Shown here: positions 15,981 to 24,247 of the stretch, piece by piece
How the letters are laid out: every line of letters starts with the position of its first letter
How positions within the stretch are numbered: position 1 is the stretch's first letter
Assembly: GCA_964517795.1 (NCBI GenBank)
Contig: CAZFDE010000020.1
Location: 1 to 37,719 of the forward strand
Direction: 5' to 3'
Origin: CAZFDE01 sp964517795
GTDB taxonomy: Bacteria; Planctomycetota; Phycisphaerae; Sedimentisphaerales; Anaerobacaceae
DNA length: 37,719 nt
The notes under the pieces: model-generated
What the model was told of the DNA's origin: nothing
The model's input: the letters and a program-made list of their open reading frames with translations, nothing else
The model's database searches: none
Position numbers and translations under genes: made by a program

Positions 15981-16104
15981 CTTACAAGCAACTCACCGAA
16001 GAAGATCGTATCGAGATTTACGCGATGAAGCAAGCAGGAAAACAGCAAATTAGCCGCCATACTCGAAAAAACACCAGCGATAACATTTCCTGTCAAAGCC
16101 AACA
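15976..16104 (+). pseudogene. Decayed IS30-family transposase, N-terminal remnant
   Basis: Removing one T near 15982-15983 restores a reading frame that begins MSYKQLTEEDRIEIYAMKQ, the typical N-terminus of IS30 transposases. It then runs AGKQQ-ISR-RKNTSDN, which looks like the helix-turn-helix segment after an internal deletion. No DDE catalytic domain remains. The sequence then loses similarity; KANKGPK in another frame near 16097 may be a further remnant. The rest of the gap (15839-15888 and 16105-16316) holds no gene that I can support, apart from the AAGGAAG ribosome-binding site of the next gene. The gap is 478 bases in all and marks an old insertion. Confidence 0.7.
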
Positions 16105-16316
16105 AGGGACCTAAAAACACACATATTTTCCGCTTAGCAATAAGACCCGCTCTACGCTGTCTGATACGAGCAAACCAAATTCGGTTATGGGACGTATATA
16201 TTAAATAAACGGTTTTATCCGGCATAAAAGGCAATATCGAAACAAACAGCTAAATACGGGCCATATTTGAGTCGAAACAGGCGATGTAACACAACCCTAT
16301 AAAAAGGAAGATCAAA

Positions 16317-16892
16317 ATGATAAACGGCAAAAATGTACTAACCACCGGCGAAGTCGCGAAAATCTGTCATGTCGCCCCTCGCACGGTATCCAAATGGTTC
16401 GACAGCGGCAAGCTCAAAGGCTACCGCATTCCCGGCAGCAAAGACCGCCGCATCCCCACCAACGAACTGCTGCGGTTCATGAAAGCACACGATATGCCGA
16501 TCGAAGGGCTGACGTTCGGCCAGCTTCGGATCATGATCGTGGATAATGCCGCGCAAACCGATACGTTGGCCGACGCGCTGCACCAAAAAAAGGATTACGA
16601 TGTCCGTCAGGTGAAAAGTGCGTTCGAAACCGGCATCCAGGCACATAAATACATGCCGCATGTGATCCTGATCCACACCAATGCGTCTGGGATCGATGCC
16701 GGCGAGATCGCCCGTCTGATCCGAAGCGATCCGGAACTTGCAGCGATCAAGCTGATCGCGGCCGCACAGGACATGAGTGATGAGGAAGGCAGCGAATTGC
16801 TCAGCCAGGGCTTCGACGGTTATGTCAATGACATGCAGGATATTCACAGCGTCATCACACGGATCGAAGAAGTAACCGCGATCATTTACTGA
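16317..16892 (+). CDS. Excisionase/MerR-type HTH regulator with degenerate receiver domain
   Basis: A 191-residue protein. Residues 7-58 are a winged helix-turn-helix of the excisionase class (VLTTGEVAKICHVAPRTVSKW, then KGYRIPGSKDRRIP), which binds DNA. Residues 68-190 have the layout of a response-regulator receiver, but the phosphorylation residues are lost: His120 stands where the acceptor Asp should be, Ala149 replaces the Thr/Ser and Asn171 replaces the Lys; only Asp76 of the acidic pair remains. It is therefore unlikely to be controlled by aspartate phosphorylation. The ATG has a strong AAGGAAG site. The last 7 bases overlap the end of the convergent permease gene. Confidence 0.82.
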   Translation: MINGKNVLTTGEVAKICHVAPRTVSKWFDSGKLKGYRIPGSKDRRIPTNELLRFMKAHDMPIEGLTFGQLRIMIVDNAAQTDTLADALHQKKDYDVRQVKSAFETGIQAHKYMPHVILIHTNASGIDAGEIARLIRSDPELAAIKLIAAAQDMSDEEGSELLSQGFDGYVNDMQDIHSVITRIEEVTAIIY

Positions 16893-17953
16893 GTATTGTC
16901 ACACGGATCCGGGCTTTTGACCATTTTCAGCAGCGGGCGAAACGCCGCCCAGCCGAGGATCGCCAACAGGACCACTGCCGAACCGTATTGAATCCACTGC
17001 GGCATCATCCAATGCGGCTTATGAACTCCTGAAATATCCAGGGTGGTGATCAACAGATCTAAACCGGTTCCGGCGATCAAGGCACATCCAGCGACGGTCA
17101 AGAGGTAAATGACGGCCGTGCGGAAACTCAGTGTTTTCCAGATCGTCACAAATGTGGCGGCATTCGTGGCCGGGCCGGTCATTAAAAACACCAGTGCTGC
17201 GCCGGGTGTAACGCCTTTGGCGATCAGGGCCGCGGCGACCGGTACCGAGGCCGTCGCACAGACATAAATCGGAATCCCCAGAATCATCATGACGATCTTG
17301 GACAAGATGCCGGTGCCAAGTTTTTCGGCGAAATATCCCTCAGGCACGAGTGCGGATATCAGGGCGGCGATGAACAAGCCGACCAGCATCGAACGGCCGA
17401 TATCCCGCGGGAGCGTCACAAATCCGTATTTGAATAATGTTGCAATTCGGTGCGGCCGCCGTTTCTCGGCAGGCGGCTCGTCTTTTGGGATCTGGTTTAC
17501 GGGCGGGGTGCGGTCGCTTTGTTCTTCGCGATCGAACAGGTCGACACAGATGCCGCCGATCAGGCCGGTGATGAATGCGACGATAGGCTTGGTTACCGCC
17601 AGCAGCCAGCCCAGCAGGCTCCAAGTTACCAGGATACTGTCGATGCCGGTCTGCGGCGTGGACAGCAAAAAAGAGATCGTCGCGCCTTTGCCCGCCCCGC
17701 TTTTATGCAGCGACATGGAAACCGGTATCACGCCGCACGAACACAGCGGCAGCGGCACGCCGAAGAGTGAGGCCTTGAACAGCGGGGAAATGCCTTTGCC
17801 GCCGAGGTGTTTTCGCACGAACGTCGGCGAGAGAAAAACAAACAGTACGCCCGCGACAAAAAATCCGAAGAGCAAATACGGGGACATCTCGGCCGTGACT
17901 GCCCAGAAATCACGCGCGGTTCGCAGAACAAATTGACCTATTTCAGCATCCAT
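16886..17953 (-). CDS. Permease of the SO_0444 / ArsP (DUF318) type
   Basis: A 355-residue membrane protein with about eight to ten helices in two related halves. The first half contains PLPLCSCGVIPVSMSLHKSG (Cys71, Cys73) and STPQTGIDSI; the second contains YVCATASVPVAAALIAKG (Cys232) and FLMTGPATNAATF. This pattern matches the SO_0444 family, annotated as Cu/Zn efflux, within the wider ArsP permease family; metal export is therefore likely but the ion is not certain. A charged cytoplasmic loop lies at about 140-172. The start is 3 bases after the stop of the transglutaminase-like gene, so the two are co-translated. It is separate from the arsenic operon. Confidence 0.82.
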   Translation of the reverse strand: MDAEIGQFVLRTARDFWAVTAEMSPYLLFGFFVAGVLFVFLSPTFVRKHLGGKGISPLFKASLFGVPLPLCSCGVIPVSMSLHKSGAGKGATISFLLSTPQTGIDSILVTWSLLGWLLAVTKPIVAFITGLIGGICVDLFDREEQSDRTPPVNQIPKDEPPAEKRRPHRIATLFKYGFVTLPRDIGRSMLVGLFIAALISALVPEGYFAEKLGTGILSKIVMMILGIPIYVCATASVPVAAALIAKGVTPGAALVFLMTGPATNAATFVTIWKTLSFRTAVIYLLTVAGCALIAGTGLDLLITTLDISGVHKPHWMMPQWIQYGSAVVLLAILGWAAFRPLLKMVKSPDPCDNTQ

Positions 17954-17956
17954 TTT

Positions 17957-19681
17957 TTAGCCAGCTTCGATTGTGCCGTCGCGATCGATCATTACTGTTT
18001 GGGTTAGCTGTTTGGTGGAACCAAATTCATAATCCTTATCCGCCGAAACGGTTACCTTATTATTATCTACCGAAATGCGGACAGTTTGTTCGGGCGACCA
18101 ATTCCGGATGCAATTGGCCAAGAGAAAGGCCTTTTCCAGGCCGTCACCGGTAAGATAGTTGGCGACCTCATCGGGGTGGGCCAGGCGCGTGGAATCATAG
18201 ATCGACTGGTCGGGCATTTGACCGAGCTGCTGATAAATTTCATCGATGTTCATGGCTTTTGCCCACTCGAGCGATACCGGACTTCGCTCGACGGCGGCCT
18301 TAATAAACGGAACCCAGTCACAGCGGGCCATATCGCGCCAGGCATAAAAGGCCAGGTCCGCCACCGGGCTGATCATACGGATCGAATCGAGATAATCGAT
18401 AATCTGCTCTCTGTCCCAGGCCGAATCGACACAAACCGGTTTGGTCGGGGCAACGTTTTTTTTCACAGACGGCAATGTTGGCTCGATATAAATGAAATCG
18501 GTCAATTCATCCAGCAACTCGTCCACGGCCGGAATTACCGGCTCCAGGACCGCTTTGAGCCTGGCCCGGCCTTTGGGCTGGGTGATATCGGGTTTGACTT
18601 TCTTCAAAAACGCATCGAGCTGATCGCATCGGATACGGCCGGGCAATTCGTAAAATACGAAATCTTCCTCCTCGACCTCTTCGAGCAGTTTATCGTGGGT
18701 GGCATCGGCGATGCGATAGCTGCTGCCGTGTTCATAATGAAAGAGGATTTCCGCTTTAATGAATTGAGGTTTTCCGCGGCAATCGCGGCAGGCCTGAAAA
18801 TATTCCTGATAGCGATGATGGCACCGCAAGAAATTGGCAAAGATCATCAAATCCAGGTCGGCTTTCAAGTAACGGTTTAACTTTTCAATAAGCCGTTCAT
18901 AATTTTTCCGGTCGATCGTCGCCTGATCGTAAAAACAATGCACATATCCAGAGCAATGGGCAATAATTGTAATTTGTTCGTTGCGCAGGGCACGCTGGGC
19001 TTTATTGGAAATTTCCGTACCATTGAACCACATGGATTTGGTGACCAGGCGGCGGTTATTGGTCAGGACACCGTCGTTGAGGTCAATAAAATTCTGTGAA
19101 TGCAGTGGGGTCAGGATCATAAAGATGTCTTCCAGCGGGATGCCGCAGACGATAAACGCCGCGGCCGCATACAGGGCCGAAAGCGAAACACATTCACCGG
19201 CACCACATTCGTAACCGGATTTGAGGGCAAAGGCATTCATCGCCTCAACGGTTTCGGTTTTCCAATACGGGATTACATCGGTGGTGTATTTGTCTAATCC
19301 GAAGTGCTTTCGAATATCGACATCGAAATAATACTCATCGCCGTGATAGCCGAAGAGGGCATTGCTTTTTGCAATATCATCCGGACTGATGAACGGTTCG
19401 AATCGTTTGAGTTCGGCGTCCTGGCGGGTCAGGCCCCAGGTCTCCAGATCGAGGTTGAATTCGTATTCATCCATGATGAACTGCCGCAGCCGCATGAGTT
19501 TGCGGTAGCTGCTTTTGCCCTCGAGTTTCTTAAAGCAATCACGCTCGCGCCACTGCCAGATGGCCGGGCTCATGATGTTGGCCAGCACCAGGCTGTACAT
19601 CAGCTCCGGGAAGACAAACACTTCCATGTCAGAGAGTGTGATGGCCGAGGAATACTTCTGCAAATTCTCTTTGTTTATCAT
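17957..19681 (-). CDS. Unknown protein with transglutaminase-like core
   Basis: A 574-residue soluble protein with no signal peptide. The middle part has a papain/transglutaminase-like arrangement: Cys164 in GAGECVSLSALYAAA, His194 in TPLHSQNF, and Asp200 or Asp203 in FIDLNDG, which could be a Cys-His-Asp triad. A cluster of Cys287, His288, His289, Cys298 and Cys301 may bind metal. The C-terminal half has no motif that I recognise. The ATG at 19681 (MINKEN) follows GAGGAG by 10 bases and is preferred to the TTG at 19690. It has its own promoter and is co-translated with the permease, so a joint role (processing, sensing or metal handling) is a guess. Confidence 0.6.
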   Translation of the reverse strand: MINKENLQKYSSAITLSDMEVFVFPELMYSLVLANIMSPAIWQWRERDCFKKLEGKSSYRKLMRLRQFIMDEYEFNLDLETWGLTRQDAELKRFEPFISPDDIAKSNALFGYHGDEYYFDVDIRKHFGLDKYTTDVIPYWKTETVEAMNAFALKSGYECGAGECVSLSALYAAAAFIVCGIPLEDIFMILTPLHSQNFIDLNDGVLTNNRRLVTKSMWFNGTEISNKAQRALRNEQITIIAHCSGYVHCFYDQATIDRKNYERLIEKLNRYLKADLDLMIFANFLRCHHRYQEYFQACRDCRGKPQFIKAEILFHYEHGSSYRIADATHDKLLEEVEEEDFVFYELPGRIRCDQLDAFLKKVKPDITQPKGRARLKAVLEPVIPAVDELLDELTDFIYIEPTLPSVKKNVAPTKPVCVDSAWDREQIIDYLDSIRMISPVADLAFYAWRDMARCDWVPFIKAAVERSPVSLEWAKAMNIDEIYQQLGQMPDQSIYDSTRLAHPDEVANYLTGDGLEKAFLLANCIRNWSPEQTVRISVDNNKVTVSADKDYEFGSTKQLTQTVMIDRDGTIEAG

Positions 19682-19718
19682 CGAAAGCAAACTCCTCTTG
19701 CTATTTGCGAATGCGTCT

Positions 19719-19746
19719 ATTGTATGCGAAAACCGGGGAATTTCAA
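19719..19746 (-). promoter_or_regulatory. Promoter of the transglutaminase-like/permease operon
   Basis: TTGAAA (19746-19741) and TACAAT (19724-19719) on the minus strand are spaced by 16 bases. Transcription would start near 19712, about 30 bases before the ATG at 19681. Confidence 0.6.
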
Positions 19747-19780
19747 AGCGGTTTCTGCACCCTTACAGAAAAAGCCGCTT
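19746..19780 (-). terminator. Hairpin at the end of the arsenic operon
   Basis: AAGCGG and TTTCTG on one arm pair with CAGAAA and CCGCTT on the other: 12 base pairs with a 3-base bulge and an 8-base loop. It begins at the arsG stop codon and ends at the next promoter. It lacks a U-tract, so it may protect the 3' end rather than terminate by itself. Confidence 0.45.
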
Positions 19781-20471
19781 ATGTTTTCAGGCCAATGGTA
19801 TATGCCAGGGTAAAATAGATACCGACCAGAATAAAGATGATGCCGGTAATCCGGCGGGCCCACAACTCGAATTGCGTTACTTCCTTGAAGGCTTTTGCCA
19901 ATGCCCCGGCCCCACAGGCCAGGACAAAGCCGAATCCCAAAACGGGAACGGCTGTGGCAATCCCATAGGCAAGCGGGAAGAGGAGTCCGGAGGCATGTTT
20001 GATCGACAGCGGAATCAGGCTGCCGAAAAATAAGGCGGCCGAGATCGGGCAAAACGATAATGCGAATACAAAGCCCAGAAACAGCGATCCGAACAAGCCG
20101 AATCGTTCGGCGTGCCGCTGGCACCACTGGCCTATATTGGAGCCCTGGGAGCCCAAAGAAATCAATTCCAGCAGCATCATGGCCACAACGATCAGGATCG
20201 GGCCAAGCAGCTTATGCATATATTTTCCCAGCCAGTGGGAGACGATTGGTACTGAAAGTGCGCTTTTGACGAGCACTATTGCCAACAGGACATATGCAAT
20301 CGTGCGGCCAAGAGTGTAAAGCAAGCCGGTTACCAGTACATATCTCGGCCGGTTGACCTTGCGGGCGATGAAGGAAACGGCCGCGATATTGGTGGCTAAT
20401 GGACACGGACTGATCGAAGTCAAAATGCCCAGCCATAATGCCGTGATCAACCCAAGCCACCACTCATTCAT
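19779..20471 (-). CDS. arsG: ArsG-family aromatic arsenical efflux permease (DsbD/CcdA-like)
   Basis: A 230-residue protein with six or seven membrane helices, related to the CcdA/DsbD transporters. The N-terminal LWLGILTSISPCPLATNIAAVSF and the internal FALSFCPISAALFFGSL match ArsG, an efflux permease linked to export of aromatic arsenicals in the arsEFG system. The frame is open to 20648, but the ATG at 20471 begins the conserved helix and overlaps the arsF stop by 8 bases, so it is preferred. It ends the eight-gene arsenic operon. A general CcdA-like thiol transporter is the main alternative, made less likely by the two neighbours. Confidence 0.82.
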   Translation of the reverse strand: MNEWWLGLITALWLGILTSISPCPLATNIAAVSFIARKVNRPRYVLVTGLLYTLGRTIAYVLLAIVLVKSALSVPIVSHWLGKYMHKLLGPILIVVAMMLLELISLGSQGSNIGQWCQRHAERFGLFGSLFLGFVFALSFCPISAALFFGSLIPLSIKHASGLLFPLAYGIATAVPVLGFGFVLACGAGALAKAFKEVTQFELWARRITGIIFILVGIYFTLAYTIGLKT

Positions 20472-20955
20472 TGTTATCCTCAAGAAATTGGCGAATTTCA
20501 TCTCGAATATACTGCTGATAATCCTGCTTTTCCCCGACTTTCTTCCATATCTGATCGAGATTTTTCCATGCGGTCTGTTTGCCGCCGGATACCGCAGAGA
20601 GAATGATCGATTTGGTGACGAGATTATAATCGGTGACGAAATGGGCATTGCCGGGCTGGTCTGTGTTGATGACTTGCCAAATTATTTTCTGATCGGCAAG
20701 CTCCTGCTGAAAAGCAGTTTTTAGTGTCTCTTCGGCATAAGATTCGAGTTTTTCACAGGTCGGGCATCTGACATCGCCGCGGAAATAATAGACCACCAAA
20801 TGATCCGATTCGACATCCGGGAGATTCTGCACTTGTGCTGATGGATTGTCGGCCGATGTTTGGGGATTTTCGTTCATTTCGCGGACAACCATATAGCCCA
20901 GACTGGCGACTACAAAGATAAGGAGAATCGCCGTGATAATCTGTTTCGATTTCAT
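20464..20955 (-). CDS. arsF: ArsF-family nitroreductase-associated protein
   Basis: A 163-residue protein with one N-terminal membrane anchor (residues 5-24) and an extracytoplasmic thioredoxin-like domain. The segment VVYYFRGDVRCPTCEKLESYAEE carries a CPTC pair (Cys64, Cys67), followed by INTDQPGNAHFVTDYNLVTKSI, both characteristic of the ArsF family. In arsEFG systems ArsE and ArsF are needed to reduce nitroaromatic arsenicals before export by ArsG. The ATG at 20955 follows GAGG by 6 bases; upstream in-frame starts lack this. It lies between the thioredoxin-like gene and arsG, matching the known order. Confidence 0.82.
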   Translation of the reverse strand: MKSKQIITAILLIFVVASLGYMVVREMNENPQTSADNPSAQVQNLPDVESDHLVVYYFRGDVRCPTCEKLESYAEETLKTAFQQELADQKIIWQVINTDQPGNAHFVTDYNLVTKSIILSAVSGGKQTAWKNLDQIWKKVGEKQDYQQYIRDEIRQFLEDNNE

Positions 20956-20970
20956 ATTCAACCTCACTAT

Positions 20971-21204
20971 TTATTGTAAAAGTTCTTTGATTTCATCAGC
21001 CGAAGGGACCTTGCCGACAATTTTCACCTGGCTATCGATCACCAGTGCCGGTGTCATCATCACACCGAATGCCATAATATCATTGATATCATTGACTTTT
21101 TCGATTTCATATTCAATGCCCATTTCTTTAGCGGCAGCATCTGCATGTTCCGCCAATTTCTTACATTTCGGGCAGCCCGTTCCGAGCACCTGTATCTTTT
21201 TCAT
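20971..21204 (-). CDS. Small thioredoxin-like disulfide protein (ArsE position)
   Basis: A 77-residue thioredoxin-fold protein of the MTH895/TM0996 type. The redox centre is GTGCPKCKK (Cys11, Cys14) and the cis-proline loop is MMTPALVID. The ATG at 21204 follows GGAG by 7 bases; an upstream in-frame ATG at 21219 overlaps the preceding stop and lacks a site. In arsEFG clusters the ArsE protein is a small thioredoxin, so this is probably its equivalent and passes electrons to ArsF. Similar small thioredoxins also accompany ArsP permeases, which is the other possibility here. Confidence 0.82.
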   Translation of the reverse strand: MKKIQVLGTGCPKCKKLAEHADAAAKEMGIEYEIEKVNDINDIMAFGVMMTPALVIDSQVKIVGKVPSADEIKELLQ

Positions 21205-21219
21205 TATTGCACTCCACAT

Positions 21220-21711
21220 TCAATCGTTTTTATGAAACCGGCCATCGGCTTCATACGTATTTGTTTTGCTATCATCGAGCCAGCCGCTGCGGCCATTTTC
21301 AAAACAGTCAAACTTTGCACTATACGGTTTGATATCCAAAAGCGGCGTACCATCCAAGATATCAATTTCACTGACATATATGATATTCGATTCGATCCGT
21401 TGAAGTTTTACCGGCGATATTCCGATCGGGTTCGGACGTCGAGGTGCCCGGGTGGCGAACAATCCCCTTTCTTTGGTATCCAAGTAAGGTGTAACCGTCA
21501 ATCGGTAATCCTGCGAACGGTCGAACCAATAGATCAACCAGATCCGGTCAAATCCATCCAAATCCTTTAAGCCCTCTCTATATTCATCAAATATCTCGAC
21601 ATGCCCCTCACATTTTTGGGCGAACTTCGGCTGGATCGGTGTGCCTTTGGCCTGTGTAAAAGGCGAATGAATGATCCCAATCGGCTGAACAGTTATTTTC
21701 ATTTGCTTCAT
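21220..21711 (-). CDS. TrmO/TsaA-family protein in the arsenic operon
   Basis: A 163-residue protein of the YaeB/TrmO family. It shows VQPIGIIHSPF at the N-terminus and the central FATRAPRRPNPIGIS, both diagnostic. The characterised bacterial TrmO uses S-adenosylmethionine to methylate t6A at position 37 of some threonine tRNAs. Its start overlaps the arsP stop as ATGA and the thioredoxin gene follows, so it is embedded in the arsenic operon. That location suggests a different substrate, perhaps arsenic-linked, or simple co-expression; the sequence cannot decide. Confidence 0.85.
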   Translation of the reverse strand: MKQMKITVQPIGIIHSPFTQAKGTPIQPKFAQKCEGHVEIFDEYREGLKDLDGFDRIWLIYWFDRSQDYRLTVTPYLDTKERGLFATRAPRRPNPIGISPVKLQRIESNIIYVSEIDILDGTPLLDIKPYSAKFDCFENGRSGWLDDSKTNTYEADGRFHKND

Positions 21712-23009
21712 GGTATAAACACTCCGAACAAAATACCCGAAATAGTGGCCATGATAATCACCAGCAAGACAAATACAATGGTTTTTTGAGTACCCATCAC
21801 CGAACGGATCACCAGCATATTCGGCAAGCTCAGTGCCGGCCCGGCCAAGAGCAGCGCCAATGCCGGGCCTTTACCCATACCGGCCCCGATCAGCCCCTGA
21901 AGAATCGGCACTTCCGTCAGGGTTGCAAAATACATAAATGCCCCCGCCACTGACGCAAATAAATTCGCCCAAATGCTGTTGCCGCCAACGGCTCTGTGTA
22001 CCCACGCCGAGGGGATCAGACCTTCGTGCTGGGGGCGGCCCAGTAAGGCCCCGGCAATGATGACTCCGAAAAAAAGCAGCGGCAGGATTTGTTTGGCAAA
22101 TGTCCATGTCGCATCGAACCAGTCTCGCGCATGGGATTTTTCGCTATTGAGCGTGATGCTTAATCCCACAACGGCCGCGGAAAATGCAATTTGCGGGCTA
22201 TGCGGAAACAGCAGTCCCAATATCAATGTCGGCGGTGCAATTAAAGCGATTTTCCAGCTCTTGATATCAAACCAGAAAATCAGGATCAGGCCCAATGCGG
22301 CCGAGAGGATACCGGTGATTATCCATTTGGTCGAGTAGATCGCAAACCATAATCCAGAGGCCTCATCGGGTTTTGCCCAGTTCACAAAGACAAGGATGCC
22401 GACCATACTGGCAAAATAAAGCACCTCCTGCCATAAGGGCCGCGGTACTCGGTCAGCGGGCATTGCCATTTGGGCATCTGTCTTTTGCAGTTGTTCTTTT
22501 CGGTATATCCAGTGCATCAACAGTCCGATCACAATGCTGAAAACAATCGCGCCCACCGCCCGTGCAATTCCCAATTCTATTCCTAAGATTCGCGCTGTCA
22601 GGATGATCGCCAATACATTAATGGCCGGGCCGGAATATAAAAAGGTCGTCGCCGGGCCAAGGCCTGCGCCCATTTTGTAGATTCCGGCAAACAGCGGCAG
22701 AATCGTGCATGAACAGACCGCCAGGATCGCCCCGGATACGGAGGCAACGCCATAGGCAAGAATCTTATTGGCTTTGGCGCCGAGGTACTTCATCACCGAG
22801 GCCTGGCTGATAAAAACCGAGATCGCACCGGCAATAAAGAATGCCGGCACCAGGCACAGCAATACATGTTCGCGGGCATACGATTTGACTAAATACAGCG
22901 ATTCGGTTATCGCATTGTTGAACCGCTCACTGCCGAGCGGCAGATAGTAGCAGGCCAGAAAAATGCCCATAATTATCGCCAGTTTTTTCCACTCTTCTTT
23001 AAAGTTCAT
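21708..23009 (-). CDS. arsP: ArsP-family organoarsenical efflux permease
   Basis: A 433-residue membrane protein with about ten to twelve helices in two halves joined by a charged loop near residues 160-185. The first half carries AVCSCTILPLFAGIYKMGAG (Cys99, Cys101) and LYSGPAINVLAI; the second has YFATLTEVPILQGLIGAGMG and LLAGPALSLPNM. This is the ArsP_1/DUF318 pattern. Characterised ArsP proteins export trivalent organoarsenicals such as MAs(III) and Rox(III). The ATG at 23009 is 4 bases after the acr3 stop and preferred to an overlapping TTG at 23021. Which arsenical is exported cannot be read from sequence. Confidence 0.85.
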   Translation of the reverse strand: MNFKEEWKKLAIIMGIFLACYYLPLGSERFNNAITESLYLVKSYAREHVLLCLVPAFFIAGAISVFISQASVMKYLGAKANKILAYGVASVSGAILAVCSCTILPLFAGIYKMGAGLGPATTFLYSGPAINVLAIILTARILGIELGIARAVGAIVFSIVIGLLMHWIYRKEQLQKTDAQMAMPADRVPRPLWQEVLYFASMVGILVFVNWAKPDEASGLWFAIYSTKWIITGILSAALGLILIFWFDIKSWKIALIAPPTLILGLLFPHSPQIAFSAAVVGLSITLNSEKSHARDWFDATWTFAKQILPLLFFGVIIAGALLGRPQHEGLIPSAWVHRAVGGNSIWANLFASVAGAFMYFATLTEVPILQGLIGAGMGKGPALALLLAGPALSLPNMLVIRSVMGTQKTIVFVLLVIIMATISGILFGVFIP

Positions 23010-23013
23010 TTTG

Positions 23014-24180
23014 TTATCCAAACCATTTTTGGGTTTTCAGGCAAATTCTGACCAGCATCAGCATGACGGGTACCTCAATCAATACGCCGACGACCGTTGC
23101 CAGGGCTGCTCCGGAGGACAAACCGAACAGCATGGCAGCCGTGGCAATCGCGACTTCGAAATGGTTCGAGGCGCCGATCATGGCCGACGGTGCGGCATCG
23201 GAATATTTTAATTTAAGTAATCTGCTCAGGCCGTAACCCAGCGCGAAGATCAGGATAGTCTGGATAAACAGCGGAATCGCAATCCAGAGGATGGTCAGAG
23301 GATTGGAGAGGATTGTTCCGCCCTTGAATGAAAACAGCAGTACCAGCGTGATCAGCAAGGCGATGATCGTGATGGGTGTCAGAACATGGAGGAATTTATC
23401 CTCGAACCATTGTAATCCTTTGTGGGCGATGATCCATTTTCGCGAGATATATCCGGCCGCCAGCGGCAACGCGACATAGATCGAAATCGACAGAACCAGG
23501 GCCTGCCATGGTACCGGCAGTTTACCGACGCCCAGCAGCAGTCCACCCAGCGGACCGTAAAGAAACAACATCGCTAATGAATTGATTGCGACCATCACCA
23601 GCGTATGGCCGTCATTGCCCTTTGCGAGATATCCCCAGACCAGCACCATGGCTGTGCATGGGGCGATGCCAAGGAGGATACAGCCGGCCAGATAGCTTCG
23701 CCACAGCGGCACTTCGAGCATCTTGACGCCGTTGTCGATGATGACAGTACCGGATCCGTAGGCCGTGCCCACAGGAAGGTCTAACCCAAACGGCATTTTG
23801 ACAATATCGACCGCTTCGGGACCGATGAATTGATAGAATACGGTACCCAGAAAAAAAACCGAAATAGCAACCATCGTAAACGGTTTGACGGCCCAATTAA
23901 TAAATAAGGTCAGGCCGACCGGTTTGATGCTTTTGCCGGCCTTGAGAACCTCGGCGAAATCGATCTTGACCATAATGGGGTACATCATAAAAAACAAGCA
24001 AATCGCGATCGGGATTGACACGACCGGGGCTTTGTTGACGTAAATGGCCATCGAATCGAGTGCATGGGCCAGTCCCGGCGCCAATTTGCCGAGCACAATC
24101 CCCCCGGCAATACACAAGATGACCCAGATGGTCAGATATTTCTCGAAAACACTGAGGTTCTTTCCTTGTTGTTCCTGCAT
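23014..24180 (-). CDS. acr3: ACR3-family arsenite efflux transporter
   Basis: A 388-residue transporter with ten predicted helices that exports As(III). The key cysteine is Cys175 in LLGIAPCTAMVLVWGYLAKGN, and the C-terminal GASNHFEVAIATA is also conserved. About 30-40 residues before helix 4 (roughly 121-160, with GTAYGSGTVIIDNG) look longer than in many ACR3 proteins. Start: tandem ATGs at 24183 and 24180 follow AAAGGA; the second has better spacing, while upstream ATGs are less likely. It lies after arsC and before arsP in the operon. Confidence 0.95.
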   Translation of the reverse strand: MQEQQGKNLSVFEKYLTIWVILCIAGGIVLGKLAPGLAHALDSMAIYVNKAPVVSIPIAICLFFMMYPIMVKIDFAEVLKAGKSIKPVGLTLFINWAVKPFTMVAISVFFLGTVFYQFIGPEAVDIVKMPFGLDLPVGTAYGSGTVIIDNGVKMLEVPLWRSYLAGCILLGIAPCTAMVLVWGYLAKGNDGHTLVMVAINSLAMLFLYGPLGGLLLGVGKLPVPWQALVLSISIYVALPLAAGYISRKWIIAHKGLQWFEDKFLHVLTPITIIALLITLVLLFSFKGGTILSNPLTILWIAIPLFIQTILIFALGYGLSRLLKLKYSDAAPSAMIGASNHFEVAIATAAMLFGLSSGAALATVVGVLIEVPVMLMLVRICLKTQKWFG

Positions 24181-24247
24181 CATATTTCCTTTTATTGTTT
24201 TCATTAAGGGATATGGTGCGATTTGCATCACACCCTATGGAATCTTC

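Noticed and set aside
15974..16234. 86-residue ORF on the minus strand across the IS30 relic
   Set aside because: It has no recognisable motif, and the plus strand explains the sequence as a transposase remnant.
23014..24231. Longer acr3 start at 24231
   Set aside because: The extra N-terminus has no ribosome-binding site, whereas AAAGGA lies just before the ATGs at 24183/24180.
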